Shown in pieces: positions 29,313-37,465 of a stretch of 64,000 nucleotides of DNA. The translations under genes and the position numbers were made by a program. Position 1 is the stretch's first letter. The number at the start of each line of letters is the position of its first letter. Origin of the DNA: Litoreibacter ponti (GTDB lineage Bacteria > Pseudomonadota > Alphaproteobacteria > Rhodobacterales > Rhodobacteraceae); NCBI RefSeq assembly GCF_003054285.1, contig NZ_QBKS01000001.1:1674001-1738000 (forward strand), given 5' to 3'. The notes beneath the pieces were generated by a model. The model saw only the letters and a list, made by a program, of their open reading frames with translations, was not told the DNA's origin and ran no database searches.

Positions 29313-29771
29313 ATGTTTTTCGCCCATGAGTTTGACGCCGAGATCACCAACCAAATCGGGGATCAGCGGCTTGGCACCTGCATCGTGCTGCCCGAAGAGA
29401 TCGCGGCGCGCCTGCCGTTTGACACTTATACCCGACTTCGCGTCGATGCCGAGATCGGTGGCGTGGACCATCAAGGTGCGTGGGTGCCCTATGGCGGACG
29501 CTACAAGATGATGCTGTCGCGCAGGCTTCTGGCGCGGATCGGCAAGGGCTTGGGCGACAGGGTCCGGGTCAGCTTCAACGTCGCCGACCAAGACGCCATG
29601 CCCCTGCCGCGGGAGCTGGTCGATGCGTTGGAGGATGACATGTTCTGCGAGGCGTGGGAGGCCATGCCCATCGGGCAAAGACGATCCTGGTGCTACCGGA
29701 TCGACAAGCTCAAATCGCAAGACGCGCGGCTGCGCAATGTCGACAAGCTGACGGCGGAGCTTTTGGGCTAG
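29313..29771 (+). CDS. DUF1905 domain protein
   Basis: A 152-residue protein. Residues about 5-85 follow the DUF1905 beta-barrel pattern (FDAEITNQIGDQRLGTCIVLP, RLRVDAEIGGV, YKMMLSRRLLARIGKGLGD, VRVSFNVADQ). The rest is a YdeI-like helical tail with WEAMPIGQRRSWCYRIDKLKS, as in OmdA-type proteins. It lies 6 nt after the restored YdeI stop, so the two form an operon and may act together. Function is otherwise unknown. Confidence 0.82.
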   Translation: MFFAHEFDAEITNQIGDQRLGTCIVLPEEIAARLPFDTYTRLRVDAEIGGVDHQGAWVPYGGRYKMMLSRRLLARIGKGLGDRVRVSFNVADQDAMPLPRELVDALEDDMFCEAWEAMPIGQRRSWCYRIDKLKSQDARLRNVDKLTAELLG

Positions 29772-29792
29772 GCGTTCGCGCGCGCCTGTCGT

Positions 29793-30590
29793 ATGCCGCA
29801 CCCCATGGTGAAACCGACGAAATCCCACGGCTCCAAGTCGATCACGGCCTCGATCACCCCGCGCGATCTGATGGCCGAACCTGCGCGCCGTCCGGGTGCG
29901 TGGTGCGCCAAGGTGATCACCCTGTTCCCGGAGGCGTTTCCGGGCGTGCTGAGCGCGTCGCTGACCGGCAAGGCGCTGGATCAGGGGCTTTGGGCGCTTG
30001 ATCCGATTGATCTTCGCATCTTCGGCGAGGGCAAGCACCGCAACGTGGATGACACGCCCTATGGCGGCGGGGCGGGCATGGTGCTGCGCGCCGATATCGT
30101 GGGCAAAGCAATTGAGTTCGCCCGGCGCGGCGCACCTGCGCAACCGTTGGTCTACCTGTCGCCCCGCGGACGGCGGTTCGATCAGGCGATGGCGCGCGAC
30201 TGGGCTGCGGCACCCGGCGTGACAATGCTGTGTGGACGGTTTGAGGGGGTCGATCAACGCGTTTTGGACCACTACGAGATCGAAGAGGTTAGCCTCGGAG
30301 ATTTCGTGCTGACCGGCGGCGAGTTGGCCGCGCAGGCCATGATCGATGCGACCGTGCGGCTGCTGCCGGGGGTGCTGGGCAATGCAGCCTCGACCGAGGA
30401 GGAGAGCCATTCAGCGGGGTTGTTGGAACATCCGCAATACACGCGCCCTGCGGAGTGGAATGGGCTGGGCGTGCCGGAGGTTTTGACCTCGGGCGATCAC
30501 GGAAAGATCGCCGAATGGCGCGAGGCGCAATCAAAAGCGCTGACCAAAACGCGACGCCCGGACCTTTGGAAGGCCCGGGGCGACAAATAA
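29793..30590 (+). CDS. trmD: tRNA (guanine37-N1)-methyltransferase TrmD
   Basis: A 265-residue SPOUT enzyme that methylates G37 of tRNAs. The core begins AKVITLFPEAFPGVL and has DDTPYGGGAGMVLR. VYLSPRGRRFDQAMA and MLCGRFEGVDQRVLDHYEIEEVSLGDFVLTGGELAA form the trefoil-knot SAM site. EHPQYTRPAEW and PEVLTSGDHGKI complete the family signature. About 35 extra N-terminal residues (KPTKSHGSKSITAS) are common in this bacterial group. rplS, the usual partner, is 3.3 kb downstream. ATG 29805 is an alternative start. Confidence 0.96.
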   Translation: MPHPMVKPTKSHGSKSITASITPRDLMAEPARRPGAWCAKVITLFPEAFPGVLSASLTGKALDQGLWALDPIDLRIFGEGKHRNVDDTPYGGGAGMVLRADIVGKAIEFARRGAPAQPLVYLSPRGRRFDQAMARDWAAAPGVTMLCGRFEGVDQRVLDHYEIEEVSLGDFVLTGGELAAQAMIDATVRLLPGVLGNAASTEEESHSAGLLEHPQYTRPAEWNGLGVPEVLTSGDHGKIAEWREAQSKALTKTRRPDLWKARGDK

Positions 30591-30941
30591 TCAGCGGCGG
30601 TGGGCGGACAGCCCGGCCTCCATGCCGAACATGAAGGCTTGCATGAGCGGCGGGTTGTCGGAGGACGGCTGAGCCGCCTTCACCTGCTCGTCGTGCTCGG
30701 CCAGATGGTCGCGGCTGTCGCCCGATGACATCACAGCCATACCAATCATCACCAAGCCAATGCCGACATAGGCCGCGCCGATAATTACCGATGCGGTCAT
30801 CGGATCTGTGAGGAGCGACAGATAGAACCATGCGGCCCAGCTGAGAAAGGCGATGCCCGTGATGACGGCAAGCAGGCCCCCGGTCAGGAGGCCTGCTTTC
30901 TTCGACGCGCGCGCCGCTTTTTTCTTGAGGTGCTCGACCAT
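30591..30941 (-). CDS. phage-holin-like/envelope-stress membrane protein
   Basis: A 116-residue protein with a basic N-terminus (MVEHLKKKAARASKKAG), two TM helices at about 18-44 and 49-70, and a polar tail. This resembles the Actinobacterial holin-X/YqjE-like proteins that often sit beside DUF883 genes, as here; the pair is often stress-induced. Its start overlaps the DUF883 stop by one base (TAATG). Confidence 0.65.
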   Translation of the reverse strand: MVEHLKKKAARASKKAGLLTGGLLAVITGIAFLSWAAWFYLSLLTDPMTASVIIGAAYVGIGLVMIGMAVMSSGDSRDHLAEHDEQVKAAQPSSDNPPLMQAFMFGMEAGLSAHRR

Positions 30942-31270
30942 TATTTGCGGCTGCTCATCAGACCCACAAGGAAGCCGAGGCCTGCAGCAATACCGAGCGC
31001 GGCGGCGGGCTGATTCTTGATGAAATCATTGGCTTGACCCTGCAGGGCTGCGGCCTGATCGGAGGCTGCGGCGGCGCGCTCGCGGGCGCTGGCGTGCAGC
31101 TCGTCGACCTTGGCCTTCGCCGCGTCGCTGATCTCGCCGCCCTTGGCCTTGCCCAGATCGGCAATTAGGCTTGTCAGATCGCTGACGTCCTTGCGCAGCG
31201 TATCGAGCTGTGCCGCAACATCGTCGGCGCTGGCGTTAGAATTTGTCACTTCTGCAAGCTTACGGGCCAT
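30941..31270 (-). CDS. DUF883/ElaB-YqjD family protein
   Basis: A 109-residue protein. A helical N-terminal region with heptads (VAAQLDTLRKDVSDLTSLIADL and ARERAAAASDQAAALQGQAND) is followed by a C-terminal glycine-rich TM segment (ALGIAAGLGFLVGLMSSRK). This is the ElaB/YqjD/DUF883 layout; such proteins are tail-anchored and ribosome-associated in E. coli. It is coupled to the holin-like gene and lies 82 bp downstream of the AI-2E transporter gene. Confidence 0.82.
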   Translation of the reverse strand: MARKLAEVTNSNASADDVAAQLDTLRKDVSDLTSLIADLGKAKGGEISDAAKAKVDELHASARERAAAASDQAAALQGQANDFIKNQPAAALGIAAGLGFLVGLMSSRK

Positions 31271-31352
31271 GGGTGGTCTCCTTTAATTTCGGTTTCGTTC
31301 GTGTCTGGGGAAGAAACGCGTCGGTCCCGCGAAGGTTCCACGCGCTTTGCGC

Positions 31353-32450
31353 TTATTCTGCGGCCTTGAGAGCCGGGGCCTCTTCGGCATCTGGGATCAC
31401 GTCGCAGGATTTGACCAGGCTCAGGACCCAGACCAGCAGTGGGATTGCTATGAATCCGCCCACCGGCCCCCAGAGCCACAGCCAGAAGACCAGCGACAAG
31501 AAAACCAGCAGCGGATTGACCGACATGCGCTTGCCCACGAAGGTCGGCGTGACGAACTGCGCCTCGGTCGCGTTCATGGCAAGGTAAAGCCCGGCAGGCA
31601 CCACGCTCATCGCGCCGTCGAAGACGGTGATCCCGGTCAGCAGCAGCGCCACCAGCAAGATCGCCGGCCCAAGGTAGAGGATATAGTTCAGCGCGAAGGC
31701 AAGAACGCCAAACAGCATCGGCGACGGCATTCCCAGCAGCGACATGACCGTCGCGACGATGACGCCAAAACTGGCATTGATCATGGTGATCGTCAGGAAA
31801 TACTGGGCCACCTGCCGCTCTGCGCTTGTCAGGTCCTGCTCTGTCAGGCGCGGCAGAGTGCGGCCCGCGAAGCGATAGACATCGGTGCGCACGAGCAGGA
31901 AGAAGTAAAGCACGCCCATGAAGGTCATGAATTGTGCCAGCACGCCCGGCGCGTAGATGACCGCGTCGGTCACCTGCGGCATGGGCACGGGCAGCTGGCC
32001 GTCATCGTCGCCGCTCTCGGCGGGCGCCGGGGTCTCGTCCGGCTCTATCGCCTCGGAGACATCCTTGGCCATCTCATCGAGCCCCTGCATCATCGCACGG
32101 ACCTGTTGCAGCGTGCTTTCAAGCTCTCGCATGAGCACCGGGGCCTTCTCGATCGCGGCGCGGATCGAGGGCTCCAGCAGGAACGCGGCCGAGACCACCA
32201 CGACCAGACCGAAGGCCATCGTGGCAAAGGCCGACACGGCGCGCGGGATGCCAACCTTGTCGGCCATATCGCTGATCGGGGACAAGATGATGCCGACGAC
32301 AAGGGCCAGCAACAGCGGAGCGGCAATGGGTTCCGCGTACATCAGCGCCGCGAGCGACAAGATGGCGGTACAGATAAACAGGCAGATACTGCTGACGGAT
32401 TGCGCGGGCATAGGCTTCTCCAATACCGGTGAACGCTTGGGCCACGACAT
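31353..32450 (-). CDS. AI-2E family transporter
   Basis: A 365-residue polytopic protein of the AI-2E/PerM/TqsA family, with about seven TM helices. Landmarks are LLLALVVGIILSPISDMADKVGIPRAVSA near the N-terminus, ALNYILYLGPAILLVALLL, and LWGPVGGFIAIPLLVWVLS near the C-terminus. Members export autoinducer-2 or exchange cations; the substrate here is unknown. An acidic linker (PDETPAPAESGDDDGQ) around residue 140 is longer than usual. GGGGAA precedes ATG 32450. Confidence 0.88.
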   Translation of the reverse strand: MSWPKRSPVLEKPMPAQSVSSICLFICTAILSLAALMYAEPIAAPLLLALVVGIILSPISDMADKVGIPRAVSAFATMAFGLVVVVSAAFLLEPSIRAAIEKAPVLMRELESTLQQVRAMMQGLDEMAKDVSEAIEPDETPAPAESGDDDGQLPVPMPQVTDAVIYAPGVLAQFMTFMGVLYFFLLVRTDVYRFAGRTLPRLTEQDLTSAERQVAQYFLTITMINASFGVIVATVMSLLGMPSPMLFGVLAFALNYILYLGPAILLVALLLTGITVFDGAMSVVPAGLYLAMNATEAQFVTPTFVGKRMSVNPLLVFLSLVFWLWLWGPVGGFIAIPLLVWVLSLVKSCDVIPDAEEAPALKAAE

Positions 32451-32562
32451 GGGTTCCCCACGCTAGGCGGATCGGATTTTTCTTAATTTGTCTGCATTTG
32501 TGACGGGTCCGGAGAGCTTTCGGAAATTATTTACTGGCATCCGCGAGGCCTAGGAGGTCGCG

Positions 32563-33579
32563 ATGCCTATCGTCTTTAACGGCGTCGACAATGAATTTGC
32601 CGCCTCGACGGGTAGCAATGTCAACGTCACCGAAAACACGTCCCGTTTTGACAACCCGCCCAACGGGTCCAAGGATCTTGTGATCACCTCCAACGAAGGT
32701 GACACGGACCCTCGCCTGTTCGAGTTGGGCGATGCCTATGACGTCAGCTGGGGCGGTCAGGGCGGCGGCGGGTATATGGAAGACGCGGTGGTCATCCGCT
32801 CCGACATGTCGCCGGACGGGGTGGGCGGTATCATCGTTTTCGAGGGTACTGACGAGAATGGCGACCTGGCCCAGATTATCTGGACCCCCGATTTCGACCT
32901 CGAAGGTTGGTATAACGACAACTACAACCCGTCCGACGAGCCGCAATTTTATACCGAGGACACGAACGCATCCTATTCGCACATGGTGGCCTGCTACGTA
33001 ACCGGCACGATGATTGCTACGCCGGACGGCGCCCGCGCGGTCGAAGAGCTGAGCCCCGGCGACCCGGTTTTGACACACGACAGCGGCGCGCAGCCCGTGC
33101 GCTGGATCACCACCAGCAAACTGCCGGGCTTTGGCCGCGCCGCCCCCGTGGTGTTCGAGGCGGGCACGCTTGGGAACAGTCAAGCGCTCGCCGTCTCCCC
33201 CCAACACCGGATTTTGGCCGGCGGCGACGCCCCCCCGGGGCATGCGCACGATGGGGGCGTTCTGATCCCCGCCAAGGCGTTCCTGGGGCTTCACGGGGTT
33301 CAGCGGACGCGCCAGCCCGAGGTGCATTACGTGCATCTGCTGCTCGAGGCCCATCATGTCTTGGCCGCCAATGGCGCGGCGAGCGAAAGCCTGTATCTGG
33401 GGCCGCAAGCAAAAGATCAGCTGGCCACGAGTTGCGCGAAGGATGCCATGCCCAAGATCACCCATGCGGCCCCGGCGCGTCGGTTGCTGAACGTGCGTCA
33501 GGGTCGCGCCTATCTGGCGCGCAAACTGTGCCATCCTGCCCCAAAGGCCCCGTCCCGCCCCATGGGCGCGATGATGTAG
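32563..33579 (+). CDS. Hint (hedgehog/intein-like) domain protein
   Basis: A 338-residue protein. Residues 1-143 form an acidic, Asn/Asp/Gly-rich beta region resembling secreted or cell-surface modules. From residue about 146, CYVTGTMIATPDGARAVEELSPGDPVLTHD opens a Hint domain with the nucleophilic Cys, and SPQHRILAGG gives the block-B-like His. Hint_2 proteins of this kind are frequent in Rhodobacterales and are probably exported and self-cleaving, but that is unproven. No extein follows the Hint fold. AGGAGG lies 5 nt upstream of the ATG. Confidence 0.78.
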   Translation: MPIVFNGVDNEFAASTGSNVNVTENTSRFDNPPNGSKDLVITSNEGDTDPRLFELGDAYDVSWGGQGGGGYMEDAVVIRSDMSPDGVGGIIVFEGTDENGDLAQIIWTPDFDLEGWYNDNYNPSDEPQFYTEDTNASYSHMVACYVTGTMIATPDGARAVEELSPGDPVLTHDSGAQPVRWITTSKLPGFGRAAPVVFEAGTLGNSQALAVSPQHRILAGGDAPPGHAHDGGVLIPAKAFLGLHGVQRTRQPEVHYVHLLLEAHHVLAANGAASESLYLGPQAKDQLATSCAKDAMPKITHAAPARRLLNVRQGRAYLARKLCHPAPKAPSRPMGAMM

Positions 33580-33871
33580 CCCCCGATCGGCCCCGCGTAT
33601 CCGGCAATGATGCCAAAGCCCCTTGATCGGCAGGCCGATGGCGCATATACGCTGCCAGACTGGAATCGGAATACCGACCGGGGCCCTTGTTTTGCTGGAC
33701 CTTGCCGCGCTTTCTTCGGCGCATCCGACAAGGCAAAGACATCGGGCCATCACAAGCAACGACGACCTGATCTGTGGCGGGCGCATATGCGGACCCGGAA
33801 GAAGACCAACAGCTCTTAGGACGCGAGACATATTCTCCGGGCAAACCGGGATCAAAATAGGAGCGTGTCAG

Positions 33872-34258
33872 ATGGACCTGATCGCACAACTCGAGGCGGA
33901 ACAAATCGCCGAACTGGGGAAAGACATCCCTGACTTCAAGGCGGGTGACACCATCCGCGTTGGCTACAAAGTGACCGAAGGCACCCGCACCCGGGTGCAG
34001 AACTACGAAGGCGTCTGCATCGCGCGCAACAATGGCAACGGCATCGCCGGCTCGTTCAACGTGCGCAAGATCTCCTTCGGCGAGGGCGTGGAGCGTGTGT
34101 TCCCCCTCTACTCCACCAACATCGACAGCATCACCGTCGTGCGCCGTGGCCGCGTGCGCCGCGCCAAGCTGTACTACCTGCGCTCGCGTCGCGGCAAATC
34201 TGCCCGCATCACCGAGCAGACCAACTACAAGCCGCTCTCCAGCGGCGCAGACGCGTAA
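33872..34258 (+). CDS. rplS: 50S ribosomal protein L19
   Basis: A 128-residue L19. MDLIAQLEAEQI is followed by FKAGDTIRVGYKVTEGTRTRVQNYEGVCIARN, SFNVRKISFGEGVERVFPLYS and GRVRRAKLYYLRSRRGKSARI, all conserved L19 blocks. TAGGAG lies 11 nt upstream of the ATG. It is followed 14 bp later by rpmE. trmD, its usual operon partner, lies upstream but is separated by four genes, so rplS needs its own promoter in the 292-bp gap before it. Confidence 0.98.
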   Translation: MDLIAQLEAEQIAELGKDIPDFKAGDTIRVGYKVTEGTRTRVQNYEGVCIARNNGNGIAGSFNVRKISFGEGVERVFPLYSTNIDSITVVRRGRVRRAKLYYLRSRRGKSARITEQTNYKPLSSGADA

Positions 34259-34272
34259 GGAAGGGCCCTGTC

Positions 34273-34494
34273 ATGAAAAAAGATACCCATCCCGAGTACC
34301 ACACGATCGACGTCAAGATGACCAATGGCGACGTGGTGCAGATGAAATCCACCTGGGGCTCCGAGGGCGACACGCTGTCGCTCGACATCGACCCCTCCGT
34401 GCACCCCGCATGGACCGGCGGCAACCAGCGCCTGATGGACACCGGTGGCCGCGTCTCGAAGTTCAAGAACAAGTACGAAGGCCTGGGCTTCTAA
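34273..34494 (+). CDS. rpmE: 50S ribosomal protein L31, zinc-free type
   Basis: A 73-residue L31 starting MKKDTHPEYHTIDVKMTNG, with STWGSEGDTLSLDIDPSVHPAWTGG and the C-terminal GRVSKFKNKYEGL. There are no Cys residues, so it is a C-minus (zinc-independent) form. It shares a transcript with rplS, which ends at a strong terminator. Confidence 0.97.
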   Translation: MKKDTHPEYHTIDVKMTNGDVVQMKSTWGSEGDTLSLDIDPSVHPAWTGGNQRLMDTGGRVSKFKNKYEGLGF

Positions 34495-34517
34495 ACCCCG
34501 CCTTATGTGCAAAGATC

Positions 34518-34548
34518 AAAAGCCGCACCTTCGGGTGCGGCTTTTTTT
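34518..34548 (+). terminator. intrinsic terminator of rplS-rpmE
   Basis: AGCCGCACC-TTCG-GGTGCGGCT (34521-34542) is a perfect 9-bp stem with a stable UUCG tetraloop. It is preceded by AAA and followed by seven T residues. It sits 24 bp after the rpmE stop. Confidence 0.95.
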
Positions 34549-34580
34549 GTTGGGGCATCGGGAAGGAAGGGTGGGTCGGC

Positions 34581-35045
34581 TTAGCCGGACATCTCGGGGT
34601 TTGATCCCGCAAACCACCAGACGACCACCGACGCCACGACCATCTCCAGCCAGGCCAGTGGCAGGGCTGTGAACAGCACGGGCAGCGTCGCAAGGTTCAT
34701 GTTGTAGAGGCCCAGCCACAGGATCACGAAGACCGCAAACCAGACGCCTGTGCCGTACAGGACTGCCCGCGCGAAGGATGCGCCGAAGACCCGCATCGCC
34801 ATCCACGGCAGCAAAGTTGCGGCGATCACCAGGATCGTGTCCCAGACGCCCCAGATCAAAAACACGGGCACATTCATCGGTGCGACATCGGGCACGACGG
34901 AGAAGGCTTCTCGCATCATCGGCATGACGAAGGCGAAATAGCGAAAGACCTCCGACGCGTTGATCCACACAAAATTCACGAAAAGCGCCATTATAAAAGG
35001 CGAAGACAGCCGAGAGGCGTCTGTGGTCCGAAGGCGTGTGCTCAT
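34581..35045 (-). CDS. four-TM membrane protein in tetR operon
   Basis: A 154-residue polytopic protein with hydrophobic segments at about 18-38, 56-76, 88-110 and 118-142. No family is recognised. Its ATG overlaps the stop of the TetR-type regulator gene (ATGA), so the regulator and this protein are co-translated. It is therefore a candidate target or effector of that regulator. The frame continues upstream to 35132 inside the tetR gene. Confidence 0.72.
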   Translation of the reverse strand: MSTRLRTTDASRLSSPFIMALFVNFVWINASEVFRYFAFVMPMMREAFSVVPDVAPMNVPVFLIWGVWDTILVIAATLLPWMAMRVFGASFARAVLYGTGVWFAVFVILWLGLYNMNLATLPVLFTALPLAWLEMVVASVVVWWFAGSNPEMSG

Positions 35046-35629
35046 ATTCCGCGTCCAAGGATTGAGTGCAAAAAACGATCGACCGCGCGGCGCAAGGTGT
35101 CCGGCTCTTTCACGCTGCGCGAGAAGGACCAAAGCCCGTTGGTGAAAACCAGCATGACTTCGGCCAATTCGGCGACCTCGCGATCATCAATGGATGGCAG
35201 GCTCATGCGCACCGCGCCCACAAAGCCGCGTCGCAGCCGGTCGTTATGGTGCATGACCTGTTCCATGACATCGGCGTCACTCGGAGCCACTTCAGTCGCG
35301 GAATTGGCAACGAAGCAGCCCGGCCCCGGCAATCCCCTGGCGTCGCCCGCACTGATCTGGCGTTCGAAATAGGTCGCCACGGCTGTCAGATCTGCGCCCG
35401 GCTGCTCGACAATTTCGAACGCGGGCGTAACCACAGTCCGCTGATACCTGTCGAAACAGGCCAGGAAGATTTTCTTCTTGCCACCATAGGTCGCGTAGAT
35501 CCCGTGACGGCTGACCCCGGTTGCCTTGACCAGATCATCCATCGAGGACGCGTAAAATCCATGCGTCCAGAATTGCTCCAACGCGCGGTCGGCCAGCTGG
35601 TCTGGGGTGAAGGATGAAGGACGTGGCAT
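35042..35629 (-). CDS. TetR/AcrR family transcriptional regulator
   Basis: A 195-residue regulator. The N-terminal HTH is visible in LADRALEQFWTHGFYASSMDDLVKATG...SRHGIYATYGGKKKIF, the classic TetR DNA-binding helix pattern. The C-terminal ligand domain includes RGLPGPGCFVANSATEVAPSD, typical of the AcrR/YcdC subgroup. It probably represses its own operon with the downstream membrane protein; a palindrome lies 12 bp upstream of its start. Confidence 0.9.
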   Translation of the reverse strand: MPRPSSFTPDQLADRALEQFWTHGFYASSMDDLVKATGVSRHGIYATYGGKKKIFLACFDRYQRTVVTPAFEIVEQPGADLTAVATYFERQISAGDARGLPGPGCFVANSATEVAPSDADVMEQVMHHNDRLRRGFVGAVRMSLPSIDDREVAELAEVMLVFTNGLWSFSRSVKEPDTLRRAVDRFLHSILGRGI

Positions 35630-35641
35630 GAGCTTGTTTAA

Positions 35642-35657
35642 CAGAATGATTGTTCTG
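35642..35657. promoter_or_regulatory. candidate TetR operator
   Basis: CAGAATGATTGTTCTG has 5-bp inverted arms CAGAA/TTCTG around a 6-bp centre. It lies 12 bp upstream of the tetR start codon, where a self-repressing TetR dimer would bind. The assignment is by position and symmetry only. Confidence 0.45.
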
Positions 35658-35772
35658 CATCAAGTTTTAACCGAAATCGCACACCAATGGGCACGCCGGA
35701 CCGGTCCAGCGCGCTGTGCGGTAATCTCTGAATGGAATGTCACGTTGCGCTGTCGTGCCGACAGCGCCGGGG

Positions 35773-35837
35773 CGGAGGGGGTGATAGTCCCTCCGCGCGT
35801 CCTCGCCGGGACACCGGCGAGACAGGGGTGCCACCCC
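35773..35837. other. cluster of stem-loops in 434-bp gap between tetR and mipZ
   Basis: Three adjacent inverted repeats: CGGAGGG (35773-35779) with CCCTCCG (35789-35795); CTCGCCGG-GACA-CCGGCGAG (35802-35821); and GGGGTG with CACCCC (35825-35837). The rest of 35630-36063 has no gene I can support. The stems could belong to a small RNA or to a leader or terminator of either strand; no T run follows. The gap also holds the mipZ promoter region. Confidence 0.4.
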
Positions 35838-36063
35838 CCATCCTCATGCATGATTGACGGACGCCCCTCTTTTGGAAGGGACCCGGAACCATTTGGATCG
35901 ACGTCGATGGCCGGGGGCTTAGCACCTGCGACACTAATGCCGCGTTAACCCTGCGTACGCTGCTTTTGAGCTTTCTTTCGCTTCCCCTCCCCCCGCGCGG
36001 GCTTGTATAAGCGCCGCAAACCCCGGGAAACGGGGCCAAACGGAAGAAACGGGATCGAGCACC

Positions 36064-36876
36064 ATGGCCGCGCATATCATCGTCTTTGGGAATGAAAAGG
36101 GCGGATCGGGCAAATCCACCAATTGCATGCATGTCACCACCGCGCTGGTGCGGATGGGCCATTCGGTGGGTGCTTTGGACCTGGACCTGCGCCAGCGGAG
36201 CTTCTCGCGCTACTGCGAAAACCGCGCGGCCTACGCCGCCAAGGAAGGTCTCGATCTGGCGCTGCCCGAAGTGGTCGAGCTGCCCGAGGTCGACCCCGCC
36301 GCGCTTGCCCCTGGCGAGAACCTGTATGACCGCCGCCTGACCGAGGCCGTGGCGGGCATGGAGGGCCGGTTTGACTTCATCGTCATCGACTGCCCCGGCT
36401 CCCACACACGCCTGAGCCAGGTCGCCCACTCGCTGGCCGACACGCTGGTCACGCCCTTGAATGACAGCTTCATCGATTTCGACCTGCTGGCCCGCATCGA
36501 CCCGGAGACGCAGGATGTTCTGGGCCCGTCGGTCTATGCCGAAATGGTCTGGCAGGCGCGGCAGCTGCGCGCGCAGGCGGGGCTAAGCCCCATCGACTGG
36601 ATTGTCGTGCGCAACCGCGTGGGCACCCAGCGGATGCATAACAAGAAAAAGATCACCGACGCCGTGGACCAACTGGCCAAACGGATCGGCTTTCGCGTTG
36701 CGCCGGGCTTCTCGGAGCGGGTGATCTTCCGCGAGTTGTTCCCGCGCGGTCTGACCTTGATGGATCTGGGCGATATCGGAGTGAAGAATCTCAACATCTC
36801 CAACATCGCGGCCCGTCAAGAAGTGCGTGAGCTGGTCAAAGCCCTGCGCCTTCCCGGTGTCGAGGTGAATTTCTAG
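36064..36876 (+). CDS. mipZ: division plane positioning ATPase MipZ
   Basis: A 270-residue ParA/MinD superfamily ATPase. The deviant Walker A is FGNEKGGSGKSTNCMHV (residues about 8-24). LDLDLRQRSFSRYCENR follows it, FIVIDCPGSHTRLSQVAHSLAD is the Walker B/switch region, and the MipZ-specific WIVVRNRVGTQRMHNKKK and FREGLTLMDLG-type C-terminal block (FRELFPRGLTLMDLGDIG) are present. In Caulobacter MipZ forms polar gradients with ParB and inhibits FtsZ, placing the division site. It is restricted to alphaproteobacteria lacking MinCDE. Confidence 0.95.
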   Translation: MAAHIIVFGNEKGGSGKSTNCMHVTTALVRMGHSVGALDLDLRQRSFSRYCENRAAYAAKEGLDLALPEVVELPEVDPAALAPGENLYDRRLTEAVAGMEGRFDFIVIDCPGSHTRLSQVAHSLADTLVTPLNDSFIDFDLLARIDPETQDVLGPSVYAEMVWQARQLRAQAGLSPIDWIVVRNRVGTQRMHNKKKITDAVDQLAKRIGFRVAPGFSERVIFRELFPRGLTLMDLGDIGVKNLNISNIAARQEVRELVKALRLPGVEVNF

Positions 36877-36886
36877 CGCATTGCCC

Positions 36887-37210
36887 TCAGGGCTGGCCTA
36901 AACCCGCAAACTGCCGTGTGCGCAGACCGCGCAGGCTTTCGCTTGCCGATTGCACGACCCCGATGCTGGGCGCGGGAAGCTGAGCTGGATGCACCTCCCC
37001 GGCCTGCGCGGCAGGGTAGCCGTCCATCGTGGCCTGAAAAGCCGGTGTCGCCGCCATGACGGACGCGAACTGCTCCGCCAGGCCCAGATAGATCGGCCCG
37101 CGCTCCATCTGACCAGAGGAGATGCCGACATAGAGCATCCCGCTTGCGGCCAGCGCGAAGGCGAAGCAAAACAGCTGAAGATGTTTGAAGATCGAAAGCA
37201 CGACGCTCAT
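36887..37210 (-). CDS. small membrane-anchored hypothetical protein
   Basis: A 107-residue protein with one N-terminal TM (KHLQLFCFAFALAASGMLYVG) and a polar C-terminus ending GLRTRQFAGLGQP. No family is recognised. ATG 37210 begins MSVVLSIFKH; the frame is open to 37255. It converges with mipZ 10 bp away. Confidence 0.5.
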   Translation of the reverse strand: MSVVLSIFKHLQLFCFAFALAASGMLYVGISSGQMERGPIYLGLAEQFASVMAATPAFQATMDGYPAAQAGEVHPAQLPAPSIGVVQSASESLRGLRTRQFAGLGQP

Positions 37211-37465
37211 GGGCGCCCTGCCCATCCGCCGTGGCGTGGACGTCGCCCACCGCACTCATTCACCACACTTTGTCCCATAGGGGAGACCTTCCACATGACG
37301 TGTTAAGCCCCCGTGAATCACATCGCCCCCAATTGCGGCATACAGCCGACTTTTCGGGGTCAATTTGATGTTAATGCGGCTCAAATCTGCGCGCGTCCCC
37401 TTGCTTTGACCCCCGCGCGCCGCGCCGCTAGGGTCTGCGCAGACCACCTGCAAGGACCGCCGCCC

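Noticed and set aside
33510..33731. Minus-strand glycine-rich frame at the end of the Hint gene
   Set aside because: It overlaps the Hint coding end, has no ribosome-binding site or family match; the Gly-rich look is from GC-rich antisense codons.
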